A stretch of DNA of 64,000 nt from Desulfotignum sp032250905 (GCA_032250905.1 JAVVEQ010000007.1:30259-94258); one strand, 5' to 3'. Counted from the first letter of the stretch, positions 26,206 through 35,445 are shown. Numbers and translations are program-made. The notes: generated by a model from the letters alone, not told the origin.

Positions 26206-27387
26206 ATGGAAAAACGGATATCGATCATTGGATTGAATCTGTCAGTATTTTTGTTCATGTTCGGGGTTGGGATGATCGTCCCGTTGCTGCCCCAGAAAAT
26301 CATTACCTTTACTGGGTCATTAAAAACCGTTGGCTATCTTGCCTCTGTATTTGCCGTCCCGTTTGTGCTGCTCCAGTTTCCCATAGGTCATCTGTCTGAC
26401 CGATATGGGATCCGGCGTTTTCTGCTGGGCGGATACCTGATCTGTTCAGCCTCCGGGTTGATTTACTGTTTTTCACATACCCAGGGGATGGTCTTTTTAG
26501 GAAGACTGCTCCAGGGAATCGGTGAAGCCCCGTTGTGGGCCCTGGCACCGGCCCTTTTATCCATGCTTTATCCCGGTGCAAAAGGAAAGGTGATCGGGTG
26601 CTACAATGCATCGCTCCACCTGGGTCTAACCCTCGGAAGTGGTTTCGGGATTCTGATGGCCGGGGTCTGGATGGGAAATGAACCCTTTGTGTTGTTCGCC
26701 TTTTCAGGCCTCCTGGGCGCTTTTCTCATTTTTGTGACGGTCAAAGATCCCCGGGGGGAGGGGCATGTGGTTGACGCGGTCCTGGATACAGGCGGCTTCA
26801 AAACGCTTGTTGCACATCCGGACACGCTGGCCGTGTTCTCCGGCATCATTCTTTATGGGGCCGGATACGGCATCTCCCTGACCGTGCTTCCCGGTTTTCT
26901 GATTCAGGAAAAAGGCTTTGCTCAGGTGGAAATCGGCGGGTTTTTCACCCTGTTTTATATCGGCATCAGCCTGTCCCAGGTCATTACCGGTCCCATATCC
27001 GACCGGCACGGACGGACAAAGACCATGATCCTGGGATTGTTAATGATCGCTGCAGGGCTTGGGGTGTTTCCGGGCAGGGACGGGTGGATGATGTATCCAT
27101 GGCTTTTTGTGACCAGTTTCGGGCTCGGCGTGTTCTGCGTATCCGCCCTGTCATGGCTGAACAGTTCCGTGGGAGATTCGTTGAAAGGAACCATCTCCGG
27201 AGCGTTCTATCTGTTCTGGGGAATCGGGTTTTTTTCCGGCCCGGCAGTGTTGGGGGCATTCGGTGGCGCCTCCCGGGGTTTTACCGGATTCCATGTTCTG
27301 TCAGTGCTCTTTTTGTTGCAGGCATTGTTCCAGTGGGTGCGTGCATACCGGAGCAGAAAACTCTGTCAAGGCAGACGAAAGACCTGA
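26206..27387 (+). CDS. major facilitator superfamily transporter
   Basis: A 393-residue membrane protein with about 12 hydrophobic segments. The MFS loop 2-3 signature is clear (PIGHLSDRYGIRRFLLGGY) and a second copy lies in the C-terminal half (TGPISDRHGRTKTMILGLL). Both halves end in the expected place, and the frame is intact although genes on either side are decayed. The substrate cannot be told; many such single MFS proteins in these bacteria are drug or small-metabolite exporters. Start ATG 26206 lacks a strong ribosome-binding site. Confidence 0.85.
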   Translation: MEKRISIIGLNLSVFLFMFGVGMIVPLLPQKIITFTGSLKTVGYLASVFAVPFVLLQFPIGHLSDRYGIRRFLLGGYLICSASGLIYCFSHTQGMVFLGRLLQGIGEAPLWALAPALLSMLYPGAKGKVIGCYNASLHLGLTLGSGFGILMAGVWMGNEPFVLFAFSGLLGAFLIFVTVKDPRGEGHVVDAVLDTGGFKTLVAHPDTLAVFSGIILYGAGYGISLTVLPGFLIQEKGFAQVEIGGFFTLFYIGISLSQVITGPISDRHGRTKTMILGLLMIAAGLGVFPGRDGWMMYPWLFVTSFGLGVFCVSALSWLNSSVGDSLKGTISGAFYLFWGIGFFSGPAVLGAFGGASRGFTGFHVLSVLFLLQALFQWVRAYRSRKLCQGRRKT

Positions 27388-27389
27388 CA

Positions 27390-27635
27390 GCACTTTTTTA
27401 TGGAGTTGTCATTGACCCGCGGTTTCTGGACCATGATACAGGCCATGGCCACCCGGAATCACAAGAAAGGCTGGTGATGATCATCCATCTTGTCACCCGG
27501 TTCAAAGAGCAGACCTTTTGGACCCCTGACACCATTGTCTCGCCAAAGACATTTCAAACGGCCCTGGTGGGCTGCGGCGCTGTGATAACCGCCATCAAAA
27601 GTCTTGTTGCCGGGACAATCGAAAACGGGGGTTGC
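27390..27635 (+). pseudogene. N-terminal fragment of a histone-deacetylase-family protein
   Basis: Directly after the MFS stop the frame reads ALFYGVVIDPRFLDHDTGHG, then HPESQERLVMIIHLV and FQTALVGCGAVITAIKSLVA followed by GTIENG. This matches the start of class II-type deacetylases (HDTGxGHPExxxRL). It lacks a start codon in frame and breaks off before the catalytic PPGHH region, which is replaced by unrelated sequence. It is a truncated remnant. Bases 27636-27708 contain nothing recognisable. Confidence 0.6.
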
Positions 27636-27708
27636 AGATCATCTGCCTCCTTGTTCTTGTCCATTCCTGTCTGGCACTATAGCCCGGGTTGCCCCATTAT
27701 CCGCTCAT

Positions 27709-28281
27709 CTAAACCTGATTGCGTTTGTAAAAATAGATGACTACCAGGAGGCGGGCCTTTTTTTTGCCCAGGCTTCTGCCGGAATGGGGGATATTGGAGT
27801 CAAAGTAGACATTGTCACCGGGTTCCAGGATCAGGGTCCGGTCGCCGTAGATGAATTCCAGACGGCCGTCCAGGATGTACATGCACTCTTCGCCTTCGTG
27901 GGAATACATTTTATGGATCTCAAAAGGGGCGTGAATGATGAAGGGTTCCATGTTTTTTCCGGGTTTGCCGCCGGCCAGGACCTCGTAGTCATATCCGGCG
28001 AACTGGGGGGTCTCTTCGATGAGGGTGCGGTCGCAGAATCTGGAGACAAACAGGCGGACATCTTCGGGCGGGGCCACGGTGTGGGACAGGATGGCCGTGA
28101 CCGATACGTCCAGTGCACCGGCGATGCGGGTGAGGGTGGAGTAGGGCGGGGCTTTTTTGGACCGCTCCACCTTGGAAAGATATCCTTTGGTCAGGCCGGT
28201 GCGGCGGGCCAGCTCTTCTAGGGTGAGTTTTTTGCGGGTTCGCAGGGTTTTGATGTTCCGGGATATGATCTGCTCATCCAT
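27709..28281 (-). CDS. XRE-family regulator with cupin domain
   Basis: A 190-residue regulator: N-terminal HTH (NIKTLRTRKKLTLEELARRT then GLTKGYLSKVERSKKAPPYS, residues 8-62) followed by a RmlC-like cupin (residues 105-185) with FEIHKMYSHEGEECMYILDG and ILEPGDNVYFDSNIPHSGRS, including the His/Glu positions of the cupin metal or ligand pocket. Proteins of this type sense small metabolites. It is the last gene of the minus-strand hydroxy-acid cluster, 11 bases after larA, and is the likely regulator of it (inference). Confidence 0.9.
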   Translation of the reverse strand: MDEQIISRNIKTLRTRKKLTLEELARRTGLTKGYLSKVERSKKAPPYSTLTRIAGALDVSVTAILSHTVAPPEDVRLFVSRFCDRTLIEETPQFAGYDYEVLAGGKPGKNMEPFIIHAPFEIHKMYSHEGEECMYILDGRLEFIYGDRTLILEPGDNVYFDSNIPHSGRSLGKKKARLLVVIYFYKRNQV

Positions 28282-28292
28282 GATGCCCTCTC

Positions 28293-29567
28293 CTAAAGGG
28301 GTGACCCGGGGGTGACCCGGGGGAAGATGTTTTCCCCGAAAGGGATCGCATATCCGGTGCCGGTCAATGATGCGGTCCAGGCCTGGATATCGGTGACCGG
28401 GATGAACCCTGAGGCCCGGACCATGTCTTCGGGCAGATCCGACACCAGTGAGACGGCAAACCGGTCCAGCAGTTCCATGAGCCGGAATGCCACGTAAGAC
28501 GGCATGTGAAAGGACCGGATCAGGGACTTTCCCAGCTTTTCCGGGCAGGTGAGGCAGGTTTGCAGGGCCTTTGCAAATTCGGGGTTGCCCACCCCCTCCT
28601 CACACCCGGCCACAAACAGGATAGAGCCCCCGTCCCTGACCACATCCACAGTGTTGAACAGGGCCTTGGTGGCCTGGTACAGCTGGCCGTCGGTGCGGAA
28701 CCCGCCGGCGGACACCAGGGCAAAATCGCCTTTTTCAGGGACCGTGACACCGCAGGCACGTTCCAGGGCCGCGCAACCCTGGTCAAAGGTGGGGTGCAGG
28801 TCCCCGGCGGCCGCATAAAAGATCTCTCCGGAGCCGTTGGCGGCCACGGCGGCGTAACACACGGTTTTGTCTTTCAGGAACAGGTCGGCCCCTTCCATCA
28901 TGTCTTCATGGACCGGGTTGCCGTGCGTGACTGCCTGGCGTACCAGAGGATGGGGCCGGCCGGTATCATCAAATGCCAGGGAATGGTTCTGCTGGATGCT
29001 GTCATATCCGGCAATACCGGGCAGGATATATTTTCTGCCCCCGCCGAACCCGGCAATGAGATGGTGAAGGACCCCGCCGAAAATAATGATGTGATCCGCT
29101 TCAACCGCTTCTTTTGTCACGGTCAGGCCGGTGCCCCGGGAGGTGGTTCCGATATCCACCAGGCGGGAGGGGTCCAGGCCGGCGGAATTGCAGATGCGCA
29201 CCCGGTCGACACTGCTCGGGCCGGCCAGAAGGGTGAACCGGGGCTCCGGGATCGGTGCATGGGTGCCCAGGGCGATGATCACCGTGATCTGATCATCGGG
29301 CACACCCAGATCTGTCAGGGCCTGGATAATGGTGGGAACAAACCGGTCGCCTCTGGCCCACAGCCGGGTGTCATCCGGAATGATGACCGCCACTTTCTGT
29401 GTTGCGATGCCCGGCGGGGCCGTGTCCTGGATTCCTTTTTGAATGACGCCGGCGGCCTGGTCCAGGGCAAGTGGGGGCACCTCTTTTCCCTGGATCACGG
29501 CCAGAAGACTTTTGTCAGGCAGATCCACACTCACGCGGGTGCGGCCTTTTTCCAGATCGATTTTCAT
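28293..29567 (-). CDS. larA: LarA-family nickel-pincer racemase
   Basis: A 424-residue LarA-like protein (lactate racemase family). Visible family signatures: VAVIIPDDTRLWARGDRFVP, ALGTHAPIPEPRF with the conserved His, and IIFGGVLHHLIAGFGGGRKY with His-His and the cofactor-lysine position, then LPGIAGYDSIQQNHSLA. LarA binds the nickel-pincer nucleotide cofactor made by LarB, LarC and LarE, which are not in the window. Its ATG overlaps the stop of the Fe-S subunit gene (ATGA), so it is made together with the dehydrogenase. Substrate is probably lactate but other 2-hydroxy acids are used by LarA homologues. Confidence 0.85.
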   Translation of the reverse strand: MKIDLEKGRTRVSVDLPDKSLLAVIQGKEVPPLALDQAAGVIQKGIQDTAPPGIATQKVAVIIPDDTRLWARGDRFVPTIIQALTDLGVPDDQITVIIALGTHAPIPEPRFTLLAGPSSVDRVRICNSAGLDPSRLVDIGTTSRGTGLTVTKEAVEADHIIIFGGVLHHLIAGFGGGRKYILPGIAGYDSIQQNHSLAFDDTGRPHPLVRQAVTHGNPVHEDMMEGADLFLKDKTVCYAAVAANGSGEIFYAAAGDLHPTFDQGCAALERACGVTVPEKGDFALVSAGGFRTDGQLYQATKALFNTVDVVRDGGSILFVAGCEEGVGNPEFAKALQTCLTCPEKLGKSLIRSFHMPSYVAFRLMELLDRFAVSLVSDLPEDMVRASGFIPVTDIQAWTASLTGTGYAIPFGENIFPRVTPGSPL

Positions 29568-30907
29568 GTTTCCAGTCCTTTGCTGATCAGGGTGACCGGA
29601 TGAACCACGAAAAGGTGCTCCGGCCCGGACAGGCTGCCGTGGAGGTTGATACGGCAGACCGGGCAGTCGGTGAGCCAGAAATCAGCCCCGGCAGCCCGGG
29701 CATTTTCCAGTTTTTTAGCCATCATTTTTTTGGAAATATCCGGGTATTCATAGAAAAAGGTACCCCCGCCGCCGCAGCAGGCTGCCACATCCGGCACCGG
29801 GATGTAGTCAAAACAGGGCAGGGCCTGGAGCAGATCCAGGACCTTTGGCAGAGAATTAAAGCTGTTTCTGGAGTGGCAGGGGGCATGGTAGATCACCTTG
29901 TGCTTCGGCGTGTCCGGGGTCATGGCAGCGGCCAGTTCATCGACATGCTCATGGAGAAACGAGAGAATATCCCGTGTTTTTCCCGCAATGACGTCCGGCA
30001 TTCCCGGGATGATTTTCTGGGTCAGGGCCTTGTGGCGGCTGCCGGCCCGGGGCATCATCAATGTCGGATATTCATCTTTCAAAGCGGCCCCGCAGGTGGT
30101 GCAGTCCACGATCACGGCATCACAGTTTGCCGCTGCCGCATCACAAAGGGTATCCATGGTATCGCCGCTGTTTTCAAGCATGGCCCCCTGGATCGCCGTC
30201 AGGTTGGTCGCCATGTTTTCGACGGCCCGGTCCTTTGCCCCGTGGAACATCATGGGGATGCCGCAGCAGGTCTGGCCATCGGGGATCACCACCTCATACC
30301 CCAGACGGGTAAGGATGTTCACGGTGGCCCGGCCTGTGTCGTCAAACAGATAGTTGGTGGCGCATCCGGTGAAATAGATTACCCGGCCCCGGGGTGTGCC
30401 CCCGGCACGGGCTGTTGAGATACCGGTGGCGGGCGACACACGGGGCCGGGTGCTGCGAAAGGGCCGGGGGTTCATCTCGGGCAACCGGTTCACCGGGATG
30501 CCGCCGATCCTGGCCGTTTTCTCCAGAACCGCCGGGGTGAGGCGCTGTCCGATTTTGGCCAGGCCCGCACCCATGCGCAGGCGGTATTCCTTTGCCAGAA
30601 GATACACCAGGCTTCTTATGGCCGGTGGGTCGGGCTGTGATTTGGCCAGCTGTTCACGCATCTCCATGAATTTGGCATAGTGGTTGATGCCCGAAGGACA
30701 GGCCACTTTGCAGGCCCCGCACATCAGGCACTGGGAAATAAGGTCCTTGAGTAGCGGGGAGGCGGACAGGTCGTTTTTTTCAAACGCCTTGATGAGCTGA
30801 AGCCGTGCCCGGGGGGAGGCCTGTTCCTGTTTGAGCACCTGGTAGACCGGGCATACCGAAAGGCACAGCCCGCATTTGCCGCAGTTCTGGATGGGCTGTT
30901 CTGTCAT
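29564..30907 (-). CDS. GlcF/LutA-type Fe-S subunit of a 2-hydroxy-acid dehydrogenase
   Basis: A 447-residue protein with two 4Fe-4S motifs near the N-terminus (CGKCGLCLSVCPVYQ, CLMCGACKVACPSG) and two CCG domains: TGCATNYLFDD, CCGIPMMFHG, then VDCTTCGAAL, HAPCHSRNSF and CCGGGGTFFYEYP. This is the GlcF-type subunit that carries electrons from the flavoprotein to quinone or a membrane carrier. Start overlaps the stop of the FAD subunit (ATGA). Confidence 0.9.
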   Translation of the reverse strand: MTEQPIQNCGKCGLCLSVCPVYQVLKQEQASPRARLQLIKAFEKNDLSASPLLKDLISQCLMCGACKVACPSGINHYAKFMEMREQLAKSQPDPPAIRSLVYLLAKEYRLRMGAGLAKIGQRLTPAVLEKTARIGGIPVNRLPEMNPRPFRSTRPRVSPATGISTARAGGTPRGRVIYFTGCATNYLFDDTGRATVNILTRLGYEVVIPDGQTCCGIPMMFHGAKDRAVENMATNLTAIQGAMLENSGDTMDTLCDAAAANCDAVIVDCTTCGAALKDEYPTLMMPRAGSRHKALTQKIIPGMPDVIAGKTRDILSFLHEHVDELAAAMTPDTPKHKVIYHAPCHSRNSFNSLPKVLDLLQALPCFDYIPVPDVAACCGGGGTFFYEYPDISKKMMAKKLENARAAGADFWLTDCPVCRINLHGSLSGPEHLFVVHPVTLISKGLET

Positions 30908-32277
30908 ACGAATTTTCCCGGGTTCAGGATTCCGTCCGGATCCACGGCCTGCTTGATGGTTTTCATGAAATCGATGGTGCCCGGGTCCATAACCAGGGGC
31001 AGGTATCTGGATTTGGCCAGGCCGATGCCGTGTTCTCCGGACAGGGTGCCGTCCAGGTCGGCGGCGGCCTGGAAGATTTCGTCAAATGCCGCCGTCACCC
31101 GGGACCATTCTTCGGCATTGCTTTTGTCCGCCGGGATCATGGGGTGCATGTTGCCGTCCCCGGCATGGGCCAGGACCCCCACCCGCAGCCTGTGTTTGTC
31201 TGCGATCTGCACGATGCGCCGCACCATTTCCGGTACCCGGCTTACGGGTACGGTGACATCTTCGGATATAATGTCCGGGGCCAGCTTGGCAAACACTCCA
31301 TAAGCGGAGCGCCGGGCCGTCCACAGCCGTTCCCTGTCTGCGGCGGAACCGGCTTCCTGGATGTGGACGGCATGGTTGGCATGCAGCTTTTCCGATATCT
31401 GCTTTATCTGTTTGTCGCAGGCTTCGGCCACCCCGTCCACCTCGATGAGCAGGGTGCCGGCTGCGTCCCGGTCCAGGCCCAGATTGGCCTTGTCCTCGAT
31501 GGCGTTCAGGGTGAGCTGGTCCATCAGTTCCATGGCTGCCGGCAGGATCCCGGACCCGATGATGTCCGTGACCGCCGTTGCCGTATCATCCAGGTCTTTG
31601 AAGGTGGCCATGATGGTTTTCACGGTCTCGGGCACCGGCACCACCTTGAGGATTGCTTTGGTGACCAGCCCCAGGGTACCTTCAGATCCGCAGAACAGGG
31701 CGGCCAGCTTGTACCCGGTGACATCCTTCACGTTTTTACTGCCGAAAGTGATGACCTTGCCCGAGGCCAGCACCACCTCCAGGCTCAGGATATAATCCAG
31801 GGTCACACCGTATTTCAGGCACCGGGGACCGCCGGCGTTCTGGGCGATGTTGCCGCCGATGGTCGATGCGTTCATGGAACCGGGGTCCGGGGGAAAGAAA
31901 AAACCGTATGGGGCAAGGGCCGCCTGGACATCGGCATTCACCACCCCGGGCTCCACAATGATGTACCGGTCTCGGGTGTTGATTTCGATGATCCGGTCCA
32001 TCTTTGAAAAGCAGACCACCAGGCCGTGGTGGACCGGCACCGGGGCCCCGCACACCGATGTGCCGGCACCTCTGCCCGTGACAGGGAGTTTGTGGACCGA
32101 AGCCAGGGCCAGTATCTGTGACACCTCTTCAGTGGTTTCCGGGAAAATTACGGCATCGGGCATGGACTCTTCCACAAACGCGTCATAGGCATAGCAGGTG
32201 AGCTGTTCTTTCCGGTCCAGCCACCGGGTTTTGTCCACAATGGCTAAAAATTGGTTTGTCAGTTCCGGTGATATCAA
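30904..32277 (-). CDS. FAD-linked D-lactate/glycolate dehydrogenase (GlcD-like)
   Basis: A 457-residue FAD-binding (PCMH-type) oxidoreductase. FAD-loop region GRGAGTSVCGAPVPVHHG, then FFPPDPGSMNASTIGGNIAQ with NAGGPRCLKYGVT, and the C-terminal FAD-oxidase_C region VGVLAHAGDGNMHPMIPAD and LSGEHGIGLAKSRYL. This is the pattern of D-lactate dehydrogenase and glycolate oxidase subunit GlcD. With the LarA racemase it would let the cell oxidise both lactate enantiomers. It follows dctM by 26 bases. Confidence 0.9.
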   Translation of the reverse strand: MISPELTNQFLAIVDKTRWLDRKEQLTCYAYDAFVEESMPDAVIFPETTEEVSQILALASVHKLPVTGRGAGTSVCGAPVPVHHGLVVCFSKMDRIIEINTRDRYIIVEPGVVNADVQAALAPYGFFFPPDPGSMNASTIGGNIAQNAGGPRCLKYGVTLDYILSLEVVLASGKVITFGSKNVKDVTGYKLAALFCGSEGTLGLVTKAILKVVPVPETVKTIMATFKDLDDTATAVTDIIGSGILPAAMELMDQLTLNAIEDKANLGLDRDAAGTLLIEVDGVAEACDKQIKQISEKLHANHAVHIQEAGSAADRERLWTARRSAYGVFAKLAPDIISEDVTVPVSRVPEMVRRIVQIADKHRLRVGVLAHAGDGNMHPMIPADKSNAEEWSRVTAAFDEIFQAAADLDGTLSGEHGIGLAKSRYLPLVMDPGTIDFMKTIKQAVDPDGILNPGKFV

Positions 32278-32303
32278 TTCAGTCTCCTTTATGCGGCTGC
32301 TTT

Positions 32304-33581
32304 CTATTTCAGCAGCCAGTTGGGCAACGCCAGGGAAATCCAGGGAATATAGGTGACCAGCATCAGGCAGGCCAGCATGATCACCAGGAAAGGGGCCACG
32401 CCCTGGGCGATTTTGATGATGGGTTCCTTGGTAATACCCGAGGCCACGAACAGGTTCAGGCCGAAGGGCGGTGTGAGCATGCCCATCTGGATGTTGAGCA
32501 CCATGACCACGCCGAAATGCACCAGATCGATGCCGTACCGGTTCAGGGTTTCCAGAAACAGCGGGGCCAGCACCAGCATGGCGGACACGTCATCCATGAA
32601 GCAGCCCAGGACCAGGAACAGGAGGTTGACGGTAAGCAGGAACATCCAGGGGCTGTCAATATGCTCGACAATGATATCAGCCAGGTGGTGGGGGATCTGT
32701 TCGGCCGTGAGCAGCCAGATAAAGGTCATGGCACAGGACAGAATGAACAGCAGACAGGCGGACAAAATGGCTGCTTCCTCGCACACGGAGGTCAGGTCTC
32801 TGATGCCGAACTCTTTGTAGATCACCATTTCCACAAACAGGGCATACACCACGGAAACGGCCGCCGCTTCCGTGGGGGTGAACACCCCTGAATAGATACC
32901 CCCCAGCACAATGATCGGAAGTATCAATGCCCAGACGCCGTCTTTGCCCGTCTGGATCAACCGGGACAGGGAGGCGTTCTGGGCAATGCGCCAGTTGTGC
33001 TTTTTGGCCACGAAAAAGGTGTACACCATCAAAGAAAACCCGATGAGCAGCCCCGGCACCACCCCGGCCATGAAAATTTCCGCCACAGACACGTTCATGA
33101 CCAGGCAGTAGAGGATCATGGGAATGGAGGGCGGGATCACAATGCCCAGAGAGCCGGACACCGTGATCAGTCCTAAGGAGAATTTTTCGCCGTATCCGGC
33201 CTTGATCAGGGCCGGGATCATGATCGATCCGATGGCCACCACCGTGGCCGGTGAAGACCCGGATATGGCGGCGAAAAAGATGCAGGCCAGGATACCGGCC
33301 ATGGCCAGCCCCCCGGGAAACCATCCCACCAGGGCGTTGACAAAATTGATGAGCCGCCGGGCAATGCCGCCCCGGGTCATGACCGCCCCGGCCAGGATGA
33401 AAAAGGGAATGGCCAGGAGGACAAACTGGTCCAGGGCGTTGAAAAGCTGCTGGGTGATAATGGTCAACGGTGTGGACGAAAAGAACACCAGGGACACCAG
33501 CGTGGTTACCCCCAGGATAACGGCAATGGGAACGCCTGAAAACAGGAGCACGGCAAAGCAGATGCAGATGACCAAAATCAT
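32304..33581 (-). CDS. dctM: TRAP transporter large permease (DctM)
   Basis: A 425-residue very hydrophobic protein of the TRAP large-subunit family: VPIAVILGVTTLVSLVFF, GGIARRLINFVNALVGWFPG, AAISGSSPATVVAIGSIMIP, GVFTPTEAAAVSVVYALFVE, and GCFMDDVSAMLVLAP with FGLNLFVASGIT. About 12 membrane segments. Its first codon overlaps the dctQ stop. Together with DctP and DctQ it forms a sodium-driven solute importer. Confidence 0.92.
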   Translation of the reverse strand: MILVICICFAVLLFSGVPIAVILGVTTLVSLVFFSSTPLTIITQQLFNALDQFVLLAIPFFILAGAVMTRGGIARRLINFVNALVGWFPGGLAMAGILACIFFAAISGSSPATVVAIGSIMIPALIKAGYGEKFSLGLITVSGSLGIVIPPSIPMILYCLVMNVSVAEIFMAGVVPGLLIGFSLMVYTFFVAKKHNWRIAQNASLSRLIQTGKDGVWALILPIIVLGGIYSGVFTPTEAAAVSVVYALFVEMVIYKEFGIRDLTSVCEEAAILSACLLFILSCAMTFIWLLTAEQIPHHLADIIVEHIDSPWMFLLTVNLLFLVLGCFMDDVSAMLVLAPLFLETLNRYGIDLVHFGVVMVLNIQMGMLTPPFGLNLFVASGITKEPIIKIAQGVAPFLVIMLACLMLVTYIPWISLALPNWLLK

Positions 33582-34057
33582 GGGGTCGTTCCTTTCAGGC
33601 CCTGTCTTGCCGCCTGGATCAGAAAACGGATCCCGATGAACATGGAAAATACCGGGATGGGCAGATAGGCGATATACATGGGAATCTGCATGGTGGGGGA
33701 GGTGGTCTCATACCCGTGCATGCGCAGCACGATTTTCCAGGAATGATACGCAACGATAAAGAAAAATCCCGCAGACAGACCATTGGTCAGCGCCCGGACC
33801 AGGCCCTGCCAGGGCGGTTTCATGTGGGATACCACCAGATCCATGGTAAAATGGCTGCCGGTGCGCACCCCGATGGATGCTCCTAAAAACGCCACAAAGA
33901 CCCCCATGTACCGGCCCAGTTCCTCGAACCAGGTAAAAGAATAATTGAACACATACCGGGCGATCACCTGGACAAACCCGATCGCTGCCAGGGCCAGGAT
34001 GGTCCACACCAGGGTGATGTTTTCTACACGGTTGATGACGGAAAAAAAACGCTCCAC
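33578..34057 (-). CDS. dctQ: TRAP transporter small permease (DctQ)
   Basis: A 159-residue protein with four membrane segments and the DctQ pattern FQ/VQVIARYVFNYSFTWFEELG, GVFVAFLGASIGVRTGSHF and PVFSMFIGIRFL. It begins MERFFSVINRVENITLVWTI. It is 106 bases after dctP and overlaps dctM by four bases. Confidence 0.9.
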   Translation of the reverse strand: MERFFSVINRVENITLVWTILALAAIGFVQVIARYVFNYSFTWFEELGRYMGVFVAFLGASIGVRTGSHFTMDLVVSHMKPPWQGLVRALTNGLSAGFFFIVAYHSWKIVLRMHGYETTSPTMQIPMYIAYLPIPVFSMFIGIRFLIQAARQGLKGTTP

Positions 34058-34163
34058 AGCCGGATCTCCTGAAAGAGCCGCAGAAAAACGGTTTTTATCG
34101 GCTCAGTTTTTCGATGGATCGGACACGGGGGTGCCGGGTTGTGACTGCCGGCACCCTCCGGTC

Positions 34164-35204
34164 TTATTGTTTGTATGCCGCGACTTTTCCCAGCACAAAG
34201 TCAAACAGGTCATCACCGATTTTTTCGCGGTACTTGTCCCATACCGGGGTCATGGCCACACGGAACACTTCGCGTTCTTCCGGGGTCAGGTCAATGATCT
34301 CGATGTCATTGGCACTGGCATATTCGTCAATGGATATGTTTAGTTTGGGCAGGGAATCGTGCAGGGCCGCGTTTACGGTGCGGTTGGTATCGATGCACAG
34401 TTCCGCCGCTTCCCTGAAGATCTGCTGCTGTTCCCGGGTCAGGCTTTCCCAGTAATCCACAGACACCACAATGATGCATTCGGTGAGGCAGTGCTGGGTC
34501 CGGGTCACATATTTGGTGACCTCCGTGAATTTCATGAGAATGGAGGTGAGGATGGGGTTTTCCTGGGCATCGATGACCCCGGTCTGCAGGGCATTGTAGG
34601 TTTCAGGGAACGGAATGGCCACCGGCGACGCCCCCAGCTGCTTGAAGGTGTCCAGGTAGGCCGGAGAATTCATGACCCGGACCTTGAGGCCCTTGATGTC
34701 CTCCGGTGTGCGCACAGGGCGTTTGTTGTTGGTGAAATCACGGATCTCGTTTTCCGTCCACCCGATGGCGATAAATCCTTTTTTGGGGAAAAAGGAAAAG
34801 ATCTTTTCCTGGACTTCCGGGTCATCCAGGGTGGCGTATGCGGTTTTACGGTCCGGGAAAATAAAGGGCATGTCCAGGATCGCGCACTGGGGAACAAAGT
34901 TCTGGAGCACGGCTGTGGTCAGGGCTGCGATCTGCAGGGTGCCGGCCTGGACCTGTTCGGCCATGGAACGTTCCCCGCCCAGCTGGCCGGCCGGGAAAGT
35001 GGCAATGTCGATTTCGCCGCCGGTTTTTTCTTTCACATAACCGGCAAACGCATCCACGCCCTTGGCCTGGCCGTGGAACGGCGGGGACACATGGCCGAAC
35101 TTGACGGTACCGGCAAAGGCAGGCAGAAGACTTCCCAGAACAAAAATAGCCAGAATCGCTGCACCTGTCATTAAACTGCTGTGTTTGACACCCGTTTTTT
35201 TCAT
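34164..35204 (-). CDS. dctP: TRAP transporter substrate-binding protein (DctP)
   Basis: A 346-residue periplasmic protein with a signal peptide (LMTGAAILAIFVLGSLLPAF, cut near AGTVKFG). Family signatures: GHVSPPFHGQAKGVDAFAGY, FPAGQLGGERSMAEQVQAGT, the ligand-gripping region LKVRVMNSPAYLDTFKQLGA, and ETYNALQTGVIDAQENP. The conserved arginine of RVMNS fits binding of a carboxylate. Expressed first in the transport-dehydrogenase cluster; AAGGAGACG precedes ATG. Confidence 0.92.
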   Translation of the reverse strand: MKKTGVKHSSLMTGAAILAIFVLGSLLPAFAGTVKFGHVSPPFHGQAKGVDAFAGYVKEKTGGEIDIATFPAGQLGGERSMAEQVQAGTLQIAALTTAVLQNFVPQCAILDMPFIFPDRKTAYATLDDPEVQEKIFSFFPKKGFIAIGWTENEIRDFTNNKRPVRTPEDIKGLKVRVMNSPAYLDTFKQLGASPVAIPFPETYNALQTGVIDAQENPILTSILMKFTEVTKYVTRTQHCLTECIIVVSVDYWESLTREQQQIFREAAELCIDTNRTVNAALHDSLPKLNISIDEYASANDIEIIDLTPEEREVFRVAMTPVWDKYREKIGDDLFDFVLGKVAAYKQ

Positions 35205-35338
35205 GCTGACGTCTCCTTTTCTTGCGGATTTGCTTTTGTGGTTGGAAAACTAAGGGTTGATCTGTTTTGGTTCCCTGGATTCTGGCTACCTGAATGTTTT
35301 CTGCTTGTCAACTTTAATCTTTTTTTTCACTGAAAGTG

Positions 35339-35353
35339 TATGAAAATTTCATA
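35339..35353. promoter_or_regulatory. palindrome upstream of dctP, candidate operator
   Basis: A perfect 15-base palindrome TATGAAA-A-TTTCATA lies 135 bases before dctP and 27 bases upstream of a TTGACA (minus strand, 35306-35311) that could be the -35 box. It is the sort of site an XRE-type dimer would bind, but no second copy was found to confirm it. Confidence 0.35.
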
Positions 35354-35382
35354 TCAGGAAACTTTTGACAAAATCGGTTGAC

Positions 35383-35419
35383 AAAAAAAGGGCCGACGCT
35401 ATTCATTGGCAGTCGGCCC
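35383..35419 (-). terminator. Rho-independent terminator of the second HdrCB gene
   Basis: On the minus strand GGGCCGAC and GTCGGCCC form an eight-pair stem with a 14-base loop, followed by seven T residues, 26 bases after the stop codon. It separates the HdrCB gene from the TRAP-lactate operon. Confidence 0.88.
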
Positions 35420-35445
35420 CTGGAATACGATTGATGTGTTGAATG

